DNA of 64,000 nt from Pisolithus tinctorius (Eukaryota > Basidiomycota > Agaricomycetes > Boletales > Pisolithaceae), in NCBI GenBank assembly GCA_024663395.1, contig JANFAH010000004.1, positions 1 through 64,000 on the forward strand, written 5' to 3'. Of this stretch, positions 20,892 through 32,991 are shown piece after piece. A program made the position numbers and the translations under genes. The notes beneath the pieces are model-generated. The model was not told where the DNA came from. It made no database searches and saw nothing but the letters and a program-made list of their open reading frames with translations. The number at the start of each line of letters is the position of its first letter. Position 1 is the first letter of the stretch.

Positions 20892-21674
20892 GAGAGAAAC
20901 GACCAGGGTGTTGAATGTGCGATCCAGCGAGGCGTACAGGCGGTATCGAGTGGTGGTCCACACGTGAACTGAACATCCTAGGATTGAGGCAGAAGACCAC
21001 CACACGAGCTTACCCTTACCATGCGCCGTGCATGGCTAATCGTGTCAAGGCAAAATAGGGGCTTCGCAGGTCTCACTGACGACTGCGAAGGTCAATATAA
21101 ATGTCACCAACGCTTCAGCTTCAAGATATGTTCCGCGGACTCTTTCAATTCTACTAGTCTCTAACCCAACTGAGAGACTCGCCCCGGAAGGATACAGAGA
21201 TAACCTTCTGGGATGAGTCAGTCAGTAAGAGATATGCAGTACTAGCAACAGGGTAAGTTCGAGGTCGCATCTGAAAATCTGACGCAACTCGGGAAGACAA
21301 CTTGTTCAAAGACCCCGTCACTGAATTACGTAAGTCGGACAGTTGGATTCCTCGCCGATGGACTCGATGATGACTGCGAACATTGCTCCACACAAACGAT
21401 GCTGAAGCTTCGCTGCGTACGTACTACGCGTGTCTTATTGGAAGTCTGATCGTTCTGAATGGCGAGTGTGCTACTTCCAGGTGCTTTTGGAGGGTTAACG
21501 TTGCTCGTCATTTGGCTCATCCCGTAGATGCTCAGGGATATCGGTACACGACGTCCAGGGACTGTTCCTCCCTGTTTGCGTATCTTAGAAGAGTGTACAG
21601 TCCCGCAGTATGCAAGTGTGTGTCGGAATGTGTTGCCTCCGCAAGCTTGCACGGGTGGCTGACAGGGACAGCAC
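20892..21674. other. Intergenic, no supported gene
   Basis: This lies between the divergently transcribed BTB-1 and the membrane-protein gene. It probably holds both promoters. No coding signal was found. Confidence 0.45.
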
Positions 21675-21684
21675 ATATATAAAA
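21675..21684 (+). promoter_or_regulatory. TATA-box-like element
   Basis: The sequence ATATATAAAA lies 57 bp upstream of the ATG at 21741, and a pyrimidine-rich tract follows at about 21690-21738, a common fungal promoter layout. Confidence 0.5.
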
Positions 21685-21740
21685 AATGTATCCTCCCCCC
21701 TGTTTTCTACCCCCCGCCCGGTTTTCTTTCTTCGCCCACC

Positions 21741-22330
21741 ATGTCTCCTACCCTGGTACCTGTCGTCAACGCTCGCTCGGCCGTCCTTCGTCATGTCAAG
21801 CGTGCGGAGGGCCACACAGATACCTCAGTCGTCGTGCTGGCAGTCATATGCGTCGTTATTCTCACCGTGACTCTTCTTTCCATCGCACGTTACTTCTGTC
21901 GGGAACGCCGCCGGAACTCGTCATCCTCCACCGATCCCAGTAGTCGATCCCCGTCTCACTGGTACTCTCCTCGATGTTTTGGGTCACTCCGGACTGGCCG
22001 TACCGCGACTTCCAGCCACCAAGACCCTTTGCCCGCGCTCCCGCCCAGAGATCCAGTTCGTCCTTGGCCTGCGACGTACCGCCCAAGGTATCCCCGTGTG
22101 CACTTCGCAGATCGTCCATATTCGCATCGATCACATCGTTTTGGCGAGTACGTCCGGGTAGTCTCGCTGTATATCGACTCAGCGGCCTCAATGCCTACCA
22201 ACCGGGCGATCATCCCCCACGCCGACCTCCTGGCTTCAATGCATACACCCCTGGCGGTCTTCCTTTGTACCGCAGGCCTCGTCCATACAATATGAAGCGT
22301 CACGCCTCCGGACAAGTCCCCCATCCCTGA
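21741..22330 (+). CDS. Putative single-pass membrane protein
   Basis: The frame from 21741 begins MSPTLVPVVNARSAVLRHV. A strongly hydrophobic segment (VVVLAVICVVILTVTLLSI) at residues 30-48 is followed by a basic stop-transfer stretch (RYFCRERRR) and a Ser/Pro/Arg-rich tail. This suggests an N-out single-pass protein with a cytoplasmic tail. The best C-terminal coding signal (GLNAYQPGDHPPRRPPGFN, a repeated NAY-PG motif) is in another frame that ends at TGA 22330, so one or two frame changes lie in 21950-22170, perhaps from missing bases. The family is not recognised. A TATA box upstream supports a real gene. Confidence 0.55.
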
Positions 22331-22825
22331 GGCAGATCCTGTTCCGGAGAGCAGTGAGACGAACGACGGTTGACGTTCAGGTTAGTGTTCGTGTTGGCAT
22401 CGTGCAATTGCACTCATCGTTCGGTTAGCTTTCCGATATACCCCAATCACACGAACGCACAGAGCGTTCGTTCGACACCGGCAGTAGCACGCAAGGTAGG
22501 TGTACCTATCTTGTACCATATGTACTTATCCTCCGTAGACGAGTATTGGAACGTCGGAGGAGGCTCGAATAAGCCATGAAGCCGTTAACGAATGTTGATG
22601 CAGCCAACGACTCGGTATGCCTCTTCTTTGCATAAGTGGTGTACTTAACATGCTCCGCTCCGTACAGGCTCCCGAGTGCGCCTCAGGAACTGACACGCTT
22701 CGGGCGGGAACAGATGAAGAACGCTTAGGAGAGTGTGAAGTGAGTACGTGAACGAGACCCTACAGATCTGACGTCCTTCAGCCCAGCGAGGCCCACAAGG
22801 ACGAGCATGTTGAAGTGCGGTGGTA
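22331..22825. other. Intergenic, no supported gene
   Basis: No coding signal or repeat was identified between the membrane-protein gene and the acidic repeat protein. Confidence 0.4.
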
Positions 22826-24697
22826 TCTCTTCATTCCACCTTTTCGGATGAGGACGATAGTGATATCGACGAATGTGGCGATGATGACTCTGGGGAATCC
22901 GCCTCTGTAGCGTAGAGCAAGGCCGATGTGCTGTCTCCGGGGATCCAGAGCCCGAGATATCGTTCGGTTCCCTTGCTGACTTGTACGTCTTGATGATGAA
23001 AACGGCGAGGTCGACGTCGAAAACGAAAGCGAAAACGAAGATGAAGACGAAGACGAGGACACTATCAGCAAAAGCTACGACTTCTCTCTCGAACTCGTTG
23101 GCTCGTCTCACCGCCCAGGCTCTTACCTTGGTATTCCGGGGCCTGCATGTATCCTCCTGCGGTTCGATTCTCTCCTCCAGTCAAGGTTCGACTGCCGACT
23201 AGTGGTCCTGCAAGTCCGATGCGGGCACCGTGTAAACGATTCTCCTTGATCAAGAATGTGCGAACGAACCGGAGACGCAATCACTGGTTGTCGGCGTCGA
23301 TCCACTTAGAGATCCACGTTCCTCGTTAGATGAAGAGCACGCGAACGACCTGGAGACGCGATTACCGATCGTGGATGACGCTGATATCGACGTTGGTCCA
23401 TTGGCAGATACACGCTCTTCATCGGATGAAGGATGCGCGAACGACCTGGAGACGCGATCGCCGGTCGTCGACGAAGCTGACATCGAGGTTGGTCCGCTTG
23501 CAAATACACTTTCCTCATCAGACGAAGAACGCGCGAACGATTTGGAGGCGCGATCACCGATCATCGACGAAGCTGACATCGATGTTGGTCTACTTAGATA
23601 TATACGTTCTCATCGGACACAAAAGGGGCGAACGATCCGGAGACGCGATCTCCGATCATCGACGAAGTCGGTATAGATATTGGTCCGCTCACGGATACTG
23701 TCCGCGCATCGATTTGGGGCGGACTTGTCAAGAAACGCTTAACGCCGTCGTTGTCGTCGAAACCGAAAACGACTGTCAATTTTTACGATTTACTGCGAAC
23801 CCTCGATGGCCGACAGTCCAGAAGACGACACGGCAAGGCATCCGGATGATGACGCTGGCGTCACATGCGACCTTTCAACGTCGGTGCCGATGACGCGACT
23901 ACGATTCCGATTCCTGTGGGAAAACAGGAGGGGGGCGAGAGCCATCACTCCGAAAACCCGAACGAAGACGACCGAGCTAGACGTGATTCTGCGGGAACTC
24001 CGCTACGATATATCTTTTTTCCCTTCTGACGAGTGTGCCAAGGACGACGATAGTCTTGTTCACGATTTAAATACAAGCTCACCATCCCTTTCCTCGTCTC
24101 CTGCAATGTCGAGCAGCTGGGACTCGTTGGCAAGTCTGAGCCAGAGAAAGCAGGCAGATCCCGGATCTCACGCTACGGACCCTCTCTCGACATCTCCAGC
24201 ACCAGTTGAGCCCGTCGAGACGAGGAAGTTCACTCGCTACCTGGCGCGCCGGAATACGTGACGATACTCATCCCCACTCATCGTCGGAGCCAGGCTTTGC
24301 ACGTCAAGCGCGTGGAAGAACTTATCGGTTGCGAACGACCGTCCGATAACGACTCCGCAGGTGCGACCACCGAGGAACGACGCGATCCTCTACCAAAGTG
24401 GGCCCCTGTTGACGGGATGATCATCATCAAGTATATGTTCAAGACACCGATGACACATGGAAAGTTCGCGTTCCGGAGGACATTACTCTGCAACGATTCA
24501 CGTCGAAACTCCTTTCAAAGCTTGGATTCCACGTCGCATTTAGCGGTAGCTGTTTCGATGGTCCCGAGTATTACTTCCGCACGGACGACGTTTTTCGATG
24601 TTGGGTCGCCACACGCATCCGAAATGGTCGTAACCTCCCCATAGCCGCACACGTCGTTGGTCCTCCTCCACCTCCGAAACGGATATGGGTACGGTGA
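22826..24697 (+). CDS. Acidic protein with 32-residue tandem repeats (hypothetical)
   Basis: Coding signal in shifting plus-strand frames starts near 22826 (FSDEDDSDIDECGDDD). It passes through a second acidic block (ENGEVDVENESENEDEDED) near 23000-23060 and then about four tandem 32-residue units (23255-23710) built on GPLADTRSSSDE and ANDLETRSP. A Ser-rich linker follows. The C-terminal block (TWKVRVPEDITLQRF, SGSCFDGPEYYFRTDD, RNGRNLPIAAH) ends at TGA 24695-24697 and resembles a compact ubiquitin-like or PB1-like fold, an impression only. No family name can be given. Several frame changes (about 22914, 22995, 23600, 24250) mean that introns or sequence errors break the frame. Confidence 0.5.
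23255..23710 (+). repeat. 96-bp tandem repeat within the acidic protein gene
   Basis: About four in-frame units of 96 bp, including 23390-23485, 23486-23581 and 23582-23676, encode a 32-residue acidic repeat. Divergence between units is moderate, and the last is one base short. Confidence 0.8.
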
Positions 24698-25093
24698 ACG
24701 CTGTTTCGATTCCGACGACGACTCTTAGCGTTCGCGGCAAGTCTGCGAGTGGTGTGCGTTCGGAGTTTCTTCCCTTTCAGATATAGGGATTCTCTCGATA
24801 TCATTCTTCATCGTATTTCGAAAGTCTTGCAGTCGCCGATCGGGCGTTTTCATAGGTGGGACGGGTGAATATTGTCGTATCATTTGGACTATAGACCGCA
24901 TACTACTATTTCTCGTGGTTGTTTCCGTACGTCGTAGCGGATATTATTATTACATATCATTATATGGACTGTTCACAGTTGATCTGGCAATGCGAACACC
25001 GCAGAATTAGAGTTCCTGTGTAATGTGAAAAGAATGACGTTTACTACGAGACCCGAGCGCGATGCCGCAAGTAAAAAATATGGTGCACGAAAT
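24698..25093. other. Intergenic, no supported gene
   Basis: AT-rich towards 24900-25000. No feature was identified. Confidence 0.4.
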
Positions 25094-26167
25094 TCATGTG
25101 AGCTGTTTACATGCGAAGCACAGAAGAAGCCTCAAGATGAATTCGTTACATGTCAACTGAATAGACACATCGTCGAACAGAGGTTCCTTGATAAGACGAC
25201 CTGCCAAATCCTGAGAAGTGGCTTCGACAAGTATGCGTTCATGAATGAACGCCTTCTCCGATTTGCAAAAATCAAGCATGTGCCTCCAGCAGTCTGGACA
25301 GACACGTCCGTAATCGACTTGATGGAATTGTTGCATTGCATCAGCGTATGAGAGGGGGTTACGTCCGTCGAGCAGAGATCGACCCATGCCATTCCACCAG
25401 ACCTGTCGCCAGTCATTGGCGCAGGACCTCCGATCCTGGCAACGCTTCGAGTGGATCATCGGTGGGGGTTCACATGCCACAATGCGGCGGTGAATGTCAA
25501 GTTTCCCTTTGACCATGGCGAGAGTGTTCCAGACAGGGAGGGTGAGAAGGTTGCAATCTAGGTCGTTCAGGAGGAGCGGAATAAGCCGGCTGAACGCGTA
25601 TCGGAAGGTCTCCTTCATATGGTATTTCAGTGAGATGGCGATCAGCTTGGCGGGATGGATAGCCTGACGGCGGCTTTCGAGTTGATCGAGGGCGTGATCA
25701 CGAGCAGCCTTCGACTTGTACTTCCAACTTACTTCGAGCAGCTGAAATATCGTTTCGTCCTGCATTTTTGCAGTGTATGGACGCCACCTGAGAATAACAA
25801 TATGGTTCATGACGATGCACAACGCTCGTAGGTTGAATAGACTTACTTGTTGTAGCAAACTGAGAGGAATAATTCGAACCCTTCAGCCGTGACTTCAGAG
25901 ATGACGATTGGCTGCTCATCACTTTTCCGTCGACTGGGACGAGTCCGGCATCGCTATTGGTGCCTAACATATCCCTGAAAGTCATGGATTTGTCCGAGAG
26001 AATGCTTCCATGGATTTACATAACGTATTTTCAACCTACACGCAAATGCCATTTCGATGATGAGCAGTTAAGTAGAAAGGGGAGGGACATGTAGCTCACC
26101 CGAAGAACATGAGTGCCGTCAGGGTAATAAACATTGGATGGTGTTGGGGACTCGGAGCAGCGGTCAT
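25094..26167 (-). CDS. BTB/POZ-domain protein 2
   Basis: ATG at 26167 starts MTAAPSPQHHPMF. After a short intron the sequence reads VENTL...GSILSDKSMTFRDMLG, then IVISEVTAEGFELFLSVCYN, the BTB fold. The long last exon (ending 25094) is helical: LLEVSWKYKSKAARDHALDQ, then RYAFSRLIPLLLN, then WWNGMGRSLLDGRNPL with Cys/Trp-rich spacing, as in mushroom BTB proteins. Such proteins usually act as oligomerising adaptors, sometimes for Cul3 ligases; the target is unknown. Three single-base deficits break the frame at homopolymers: TTT near 26129, AAA near 26015 and AAAA near 25922. Adding one base at each would restore a continuous BTB domain, which suggests sequence error or very recent decay. Confidence 0.75.
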
Positions 26168-26490
26168 GTTGTTGACGTTGAGTGAGGGAGTTATTCGATG
26201 ACTGCTAGGACAAGTTGCTAGAGAAATACGCAGTATGGTTTACGTTGTGAGAATGAACTGCGAAATGTGGGCGGCACACAAAAAACGTGTAGAGGAAAAT
26301 GCGCACAGTACCTAGAAATGTGCGGGAGGGCATCGGCAAAAAACATGCATCGCTAAGCTAATACAGTTGCAGCATCGTACGTCCCGATCGCGACTTGACG
26401 TTCACGTCGTCCAAATCTGGATACCTCCTATTGCCCTGAATAGGAAAGAAACGACACAAAATCCGATGGTCCGTGCGCACAATGAAATTC
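26168..26490. other. Intergenic, divergent promoter region of BTB-2 and U2
   Basis: No coding signal. It must contain the upstream elements of both neighbours. Confidence 0.4.
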
Positions 26491-26498
26491 TATATAAG
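26491..26498 (+). promoter_or_regulatory. TATA box of the U2 snRNA gene
   Basis: TATATAAG lies 28 bp upstream of the inferred 5' end of the U2 RNA, a typical spacing for a polymerase II snRNA promoter. Confidence 0.6.
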
Positions 26499-26518
26499 CC
26501 CGAGTTGAACATCCCTAA

Positions 26519-26705
26519 ATCCTTACCACTCTGGCCTTTTGGCTTAGATCAAGTGTAGTATCTGTTCTTTACAGCATAACCGCTGTAACGGGGGCACTGC
26601 CCCCTTTAGTTGGTTAGCAAATTTTTGCCGCCCTATGTCGCTTGTGAGCTCTGCTTGCAACTCCGGGTGACGCGATGACCTTGCTATTGCACCTTACCGG
26701 CTTGC
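26519..26705 (+). ncRNA. U2 spliceosomal snRNA
   Basis: The segment carries the diagnostic U2 5' domain: GGCCTTTTGGCTTAGATCAA followed by GTGTAGTATCTGTTCTT, which contains the GUAGUA branch-site recognition sequence. Next comes a stem-loop (TTACAG...CTGTAA), a G/C hairpin (GGGGGCACTGCCCCC) and an Sm-like site (CAAATTTTTG at about 26619-26628). The downstream part can form the 3' hairpins; its end near 26705 is estimated. U2 pairs with intron branch points in the nucleus. The 5' end is placed at ATCCTT by similarity to known U2 RNAs. Small differences from the usual core (T for C before GGCC) could be lineage-specific. Confidence 0.85.
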
Positions 26706-27242
26706 GTCGTCAGGGGATCTTCATTGCTCCTTGGCTTGTTTGCTTTCTTTTTGTTGTGTTTCTACTTCTCTACCATTCGGTAGGGCATGGGGCTCAGCAA
26801 ATGGAATGCAAAAGGTTATGTAGCTTTCTTCTGATTCTTTGTTTCGCGCTGCAGTATTAGATAGCAAATGCATGTTGGGCTTGGAACATGAATATGTGCA
26901 TGTCAAACAATCTACGTGTTTAATTGATTATCCTGTTTCTATGGAAAATTTACTATAATGGTATGTGATATTCCCCTCAGAGCATGGTGGCTGAACAGAC
27001 TGGTGCTTGCTTTTTCAGAAGTGGAGGAGCAAGTGCTGGGAAAAGGTAATTATGCTGACTGAGGCTGATAAACCATTTGGCTGAGAGCTACTCCTTGGAT
27101 CACACTGTTGCCGTTTGCGACCGTGCGCGGTGATCATGATCAATGGAATTACAAAGTGCCGCCGTCTGATGGCGTGCTACCGGCCCATGGATACCTATAT
27201 GAAGATGGCTTTATCATCCAGTCGACGCTATCAAACACCGCA
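26706..27242. other. Intergenic, no supported gene
   Basis: No coding signal before the flavin-reductase-like gene. A non-ATG frame extends from about 27108 into that gene but lacks conserved sequence before 27243. Confidence 0.4.
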
Positions 27243-28331
27243 ATGTCCCTACCTCCCTTCGACCATGATGCCCGCACCAAGTTCACCGAAACACCTAATA
27301 CTTCATGGACGTTCGGTCAGAAGGTCGAAAGTACGAATCTGGGCGGAAATGGTTGGAAGGAGAAGAACAAGGGTGGAAGGTGATCAATACGGACGAAGAT
27401 ACCTCGTAAGTCCTGGAATTTCACCCTATCATTTGACATCGGAGCGTAAGACAACCTTTGTAGGCGACTATACCCACTTATGATCAGTGCGATCGTACCT
27501 CGACCCATAGCATTCGTCTCTTCCGTCTCTGAGAGCGGAGTGGAGAACCTCGCCACTTTCAGGTACGATCGTTAGTCCCGTAGGAGATCCATCTTGTTCA
27601 AACACTGTTCTAATACGTTATGAAAGTTGGTTCAACATGGTAAGTCATATGTTGTACTCTCGTGTCTGTTTGACCACAACAATACACGTCGTTTAGGTAA
27701 CCCATAACCCGCCGCTCGTTTCGTTCTCATGCAGTAATACTCCGCGCGTCAAAGACACGCCCACAAATGTGAGGAATGGCCTCGGCTTTACCATCAACAT
27801 CATCAGCGAGCCATTCGCCGAGAACGCAAACGCAACGTCCATCGACGCTCCGCCTGAATTCGACGAATGGACTATTAGCGGGCTGACAAAGGTGCCGAGC
27901 GTGAGTGCTGCTGAGCTACGAATATATGATATGCCCCTGGTTACCTTGTTTCTTAGATTCATGTCAAGGCCCCGCGTGTCAAGGAGAGTGCGTTCAGCAT
28001 GGAATGCGAGGTAAGAGATCGTAGGGTCTGAAGTGATACATTCCTCTCACTTCTATCAATATGTGAAGTTCTTCCAAGCGATCGATGTCACTCATCCCGT
28101 CAGCGGACAATCACTACAACACTGATCCTCGCACGTGTGAAGTATATCCACGTTCGCAAGGACGTACTCAATGAACGCGGGGTTGTCGATATCACCAAGT
28201 ATAAGCCGATCGCACGTTTAGGGGATATCTCGTACGCAAGAATCGGTGATGCCTTTAGGTTACCTAGACCAGTGTGGGAACAAGAAAAAGGGAAGATCGA
28301 GCAAGCTTTAGAGAACAATGAGCAGTCATAG
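27243..28331 (+). CDS. Flavin-reductase-like (FMN-binding split-barrel) domain protein
   Basis: ATG 27243 starts MSLPPFDHDARTKF. Exons follow with WKVINTDEDTS, MISAIVPRPIAFVSSVS then ESGVENLATF, WFNMVTHNPPLVSFS, GFTINIISEPFAENAN, SIDAPPEFDEW, VKESAFSMECE and KYIHVRKDVLNERGVVDI, ending LPRPVW and TAG 28329-28331. Order and motifs match fungal flavin reductase-like / DIM6-NTAB proteins, which bind FMN and reduce or oxidise small substrates in the cytosol; the substrate is unknown. Introns are short with GT/AG ends (for example after NLATF and after the Ser of LTKVPS). The frame slips near 27371-27375 (GGG run) and near 28106. One missing base in each place would explain this. Confidence 0.8.
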
Positions 28332-29745
28332 ACAAGGGGGAGAGTCTGTATGACCACTGGTAAACCACTGTATACCACGATGTTACATACCAAAGCCCTC
28401 CGGGCGCTCCTGGACGCATTTGGAGAGTGTGTGTATGGTGTCCATAGTTACGAAGTCTTTCAAACGAAAGCACTACAAGGAGGGAGTGTCTCTTATCGAT
28501 GTAAGAGATCTGTTATCATCGATTGTGTGGCGGAATGAGAAGCTGTATGGTAGTAGAGTTTTACGAATGAAACCATTGTGGGGAGGAAAAAGACCCGGAG
28601 GATAGGTGGGACGCATAATGAAGTAGCTGTGTACGGGGAGAGCGGAACTGCATCCGGGTGTATCTCCACGTTCTAGTGAGGATTGTGGGCGCGTTCTGGG
28701 TCATTGCGACCAGTGCTAGTTGTGCCATGTTCTTTGGAAAAGTAAGTTGACAGCCATCCCTTTATTGCATCTTCTCGGTGGGTTTACGAACCCACGGATT
28801 TAATATCTTGGCCGGACGTTTCAACTGCTTCCCACGCCACTTGGCCGGTCATACATACCATAAGAGGAATGTGTGGCTGTGCCCTGTAAACGGAGGAAGT
28901 CGGGTTTCCTTTTCCTGCTGGTTCTGAAGGACAATAGTCCGTTCCCCGTGAGTCCCTTGTCAGCATTTTTAGGAATTGTTAGATCTGCTTGGGGAAGCCC
29001 AGAGGCCCAGAAAGGTGTATATTCGATGTCCCTTGGATCTCACAGCTTGTGACCCAGTCACCTTGAGTCGACGCACAGATTCACAGCGGTCGCGGGCTGT
29101 GCTTGTACTGTGGAGTAAGCAGTATCGACGGAATCGCTGTACTTGTTCCTTATCGATCCCTCTTTAGCAGGTGTCAAATTCCAGCCGCAGTATTCCTGTG
29201 GTCGATACGCGTCTGGTAGGATGAGGCAATCGGCGAAAATCAAAACGCGACGGAAGTTCGAGATGGACTCGAGAAACTCGTCGCGTCTGTTTTGAGTCCT
29301 GAGGATGCATAAATCCGGTTATGTTGCTGTCATAGTCATGCTGTCCCCCTGTCTGGCAAGCACTGTGCGTGTACGGCCCTGCTACGGGCACGCCGCCACA
29401 CGACCTTACGTCCATTCTTTGTCGTGCCGACGTCGTTCTGGGGCAGTTATCGATACGTCGCTCCCGCCGCCCGTGTCTCTTCTTGTATTCATTCACTGAG
29501 TGGTCAAAGCGAGGGGCATCATCCTGGCTCTGCACTGCGGGGATGCCCTTACGACGCTTCGACAGCACTGCCTGCCCAGGGACTGTATTTTACTGGGTGA
29601 GATTCCTTAGGTGCCACTCCTTCCCTTTCTACCCCCTCTGCTCAACCTGACCGACGTGGACGACGGTCTCAGACCCGCTGGACGGCGGCTTCTGCTTCTA
29701 CAACGAGACTTGTGGTAACACGTGAATAGATGCGTGCGCGCCACA
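28332..29745. other. Intergenic spacer of the duplicated segment
   Basis: No gene is supported here. Frames of 60-134 codons lack domain features. Part of the stretch is conserved with the inverted copy at 37.9-38.8 kb, which may reflect shared ancestry only. Confidence 0.5.
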
Positions 29746-31355
29746 ATGAATCCACACGACGATGAAGTTAGATATTGGCGTAACCTCGCCATGCGGCGGG
29801 GACACGAGGGACTCGACCCCGATTACATTAACAGTGCTATCAGGGACATATACGAAAACAACTTTCGCCGCAGCGATCATGATATTCATCAAACCAGGCG
29901 ATCTCGTACCCCGCATCCTCATCGTGCTTACACCCCTCACATCCCTCGTGCTCATACCTCGCGCGGACCTCGTGGCGACGAACCTCATCCCCGTGCCCAG
30001 AGTCAACCTCGTGCTCCATTCCTGAGACCAGTCCCCCTCCCAGAAGAGGTGGTAACCCCTGTCATTCCCCCCAGTGCCCCACGTGATCATCCGTCATCTA
30101 CCTGGACAGGCTATCCCTACTCGGGAATCCAGTTTCATCATCCGCTACTCCAACCTCCGTATCTCCGCCCACCACCATCCTTCCAACAACAGCCACACGG
30201 CTCGCATATACCCGCGTACCATCGAGTGACAGAGCTCAACTCTGCCCGTCCTTCGCACACACACCAGCCACCTTTGAATGAAGACATTCGGATCAATCCG
30301 GGTACGTGGGTTTAACTCTACAGCTTTTGACGCCACATATTCTTGGCAATTGTAGAACCAATGCTATCGAATCACCAACCACCATGGCATCCGCCATTCG
30401 ACCATAACACGCCAGGGACCTCGCAAGTACTGCAAGTACCCCCTGCTCCCGCCTCCGGGCTATATGCGTTCCATATTCCTGCTCATTCACTACCCTACCC
30501 ACGCCTATACCCCTATGTGCCAGCGGGAACGTTCCGGACCGGAAATACCGGATATGGACAAACGCCCGGATCAGCACCTGCACCACCCCCGGCCTCAGCA
30601 CCGGTGCAACAACCACCTGGTCCGTACATGGCAGGCTATGTATCGGGTGGATGGTCTCTTTCTGGTCCATCTCCGTGGTTGCCTCCGTTGGCACCGGGTG
30701 TTGCACCCGGTTCAGAGAGCGTCCCGCGGTGGAGTCCTGGGACATGGCCACCATTGCCGTGGCCCACTGACGTTCCTGTCCGACTAGCCCCATGGCTCAT
30801 CCCCAATCCCGTAAACCCGGGTGTTCTCCAGATAGAATGGGATGTGAGTACACATCCCACGACAGCTCGACGTGTCACCGGTGCACACATTATCCTACCC
30901 TTGGACTCGGGAGGGGGTGGGAGCACGGGCACCGGAATAGATCGCGAACCAGCGACCTTACCTCCGTCCGAGAGAATAATTGTGCTATGTGACGTTGGCT
31001 GGATCAGCCAACTCTGGGGCCCGATCGTCATCGAACGATCGGGAGGAAGAGTCACGATTCGTGACCTTCTCGAACGTATATATGCGTTCTTCCAAACACA
31101 CCTTACAGCTGCTGAAGTCGAACATATCTCCTCTCTAGAACCAAACAATTATGGTTTGCTAGTAGACGCTTACCAGAGGAGGACGACGCAGAGACGTTTG
31201 GGTGTGTTGAGAGATTGGGAGTGGAGGGAGGGGATGCGGCGGGTGGATTGTCTTGGGGATCGGAGGTGGTGGTGGGGGTGTGGGTGACCTATAATTCGGA
31301 TGAGACGTGGCATTTGAATTTGGGATTCATGAACCCTGCACACCGGAATACATAA
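29746..31355 (+). CDS. DUF6699-domain protein A
   Basis: ATG 29746 starts MNPHDDEVRYWRNLAMRRG. A long Pro/His/Arg-rich first exon is spliced near 30302 (after INPG, donor GTACGT) to a second exon that begins after an AG near 30357. The second exon has a Pro/Gly/Trp-rich linker and then the C-terminal domain: VLQIEWDVSTHP, WGPIVIERSGGRVTIRDLLE, RIYAFFQTHL and MRRVDCLGDRRWWWG. This matches DUF6699, a fungal domain of unknown function that normally sits at the C-terminus. In the GGGGG run at 31274-31278 one base is missing relative to paralog B; with it the frame would end TWHLNLG... at TAA 31353-31355. Confidence 0.78.
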
Positions 31356-32991
31356 CCGGTACTTTCATGGGGGTGCATGCGTACCTGTGCTATCATCTGT
31401 GTTGAGCATACACCACGATTTGCCAGGTACGTCATCAGACTTTCAAGCGTGAGCGGGGACGACTGACAAAAATATTAATCAAGGTGCATATGAGCACTGG
31501 ACAGTCGTCACGCGAACAGGTTGAGCTTCTCGCAGGTTGATGAACTTACTGATGTGACAAGCCGCGAGCGGTAACGATTGAAGGTATGCTGTCGGTGAAG
31601 CAAGCCCTGGGCGGGAATGAAAACGCACATGATAATAATTTTACAGATCACCGGATGTCGTACACCATTTTGTACATCACTCCTGTCGCACATTCATGGT
31701 CGTTCAAATCGCCGTGAGGTTATATTCTCATTGCTGGGAACTGGCGTTGTGTTACCCTCACGTTGGTAAAAATTCTGAGGTTACGTACATATACCTTCTC
31801 ATTTCCTCCTGTATGGCGGAACGCGACCGTCATCATAAGCGGGAGTGGTCATTATGGGAGATATGGAACAACCGTACGGTATATGCTGGAGCTGAACAGA
31901 CTTGGTGTCTCCAGAAGGGATAACGGGGAAACACGGTGAGAGAAGCACGAGGGAACTAATAGTGCGACATATACATTTGCAAGGTGTAAAAAAGTTGTTC
32001 TGGTTAGACTCGATAGCCAAATCAGATGTACCATCTGGATTCCCTATGAGCGCGAGTGAGTGGCATAAATGCCTGATGGGCGTCCTTGGCACACGCTGTA
32101 TGCAGAGCTTAGAGCAAGGTAGGTCGAATATGGGAAGAGGAAGCTTCTCTGGATCCGGCGTTGAAAAAGGTCACAGAATCCGTGACCTTTACAACACTGG
32201 ATCCAGGGGCTATTGACTCATCATAGTCCAACGCTACGCGACAAAGGTATCGATGCTTACATTTGTTCTTTCAGCGCTGGAGTGTGAAAACTTTGATTGA
32301 CATCACGTACCGTACTTTTTGATGTCCAGAGGTCAAAGCATCCGTCTCAATTCTGACATAGGATTAACACACCTCTGCTTCTGGCGAACGAACACTGCAT
32401 AAATTCAGTTGAGCCACTCTGGCCCTCACAGGTGACAGGTTCACCTTTAAATATCATATCTTGAGTAGGAGGAAAAAGAGTTCAACGTCGCTACCGTGCC
32501 CGTGCCCATGCCCGTGGTGGACGCTGCCAACGAAGTCCTCGGAATGTTCAGAAATCACTGAGAAAATACACTTACCCGTGGATCGTTTTCAATAGCACGG
32601 ACGTATGCAAGGTGTCGATGAGTTTGTGAAGCCATCGAAGCGTTGGTCAGTGCTTGTTGTCGATAAAGAAATAGAATACAAGAGTATTTGTGGACTGGCT
32701 GAATGCATGACTTCTCACGTGCCCAACTGCCCGATTCAGTGCATCTGCGAGTCGCTCGGTAGCGTGCGAAGAGCCGATGGCTGTCTTACGTAAGTCGAAG
32801 GTGCGACCTACACCCCGAAGAACAGCTTCAAGTAAATCGTTCCAAGTCAGCGTTGAATTACGTAATCATCGGGTTAGACAAAGTTGCACGTAGCCTTTGG
32901 TAGTGTACAGTGACCATGGAAAATTATCCGACAGAACAACTTCGTTCAACTAGGTATATTCACATTCACCGTGCTGTTCCCCACATTCAAG
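31356..32991. other. Intergenic, no supported gene apart from an inverted repeat
   Basis: Frames up to 104 codons without recognisable features. It contains the inverted repeat listed at 32146-32210. Confidence 0.45.
32146..32210. repeat. Imperfect inverted repeat (hairpin)
   Basis: CTGGATCC and GGATCCAG bracket a perfect 9-bp stem (AAAGGTCAC / GTGACCTTT) with a 7-base loop. It could form a cruciform or RNA hairpin; no adjacent gene explains it. Confidence 0.6.

Larger units (their letters stand above)
28060..31355 (+). repeat. Inverted segmental duplication, left arm
   Basis: This arm contains the 3' end of the flavin-reductase-like gene, a roughly 1.4-kb spacer and the DUF6699-A gene. The same order occurs inverted at 36259-39080. 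Homology in the spacer is clear at 29160-29660 versus about 37950-38395 (for example CCGCAGTATTCCTGTGGTC in both). The arms are clearly diverged, so the duplication is not recent. Confidence 0.75.

Noticed and set aside
26519..26705. Possibility that the U2-like sequence is a decayed pseudogene
   Set aside because: It has a TATA box at the right distance, intact branch-recognition sequence, an Sm site and pairing stems; the few differences could be lineage-specific.
29164..29568. 134-codon minus-strand frame
   Set aside because: Arg/Ser-rich shadow without domain; lies in duplicated spacer and is not kept as a frame in the other arm.
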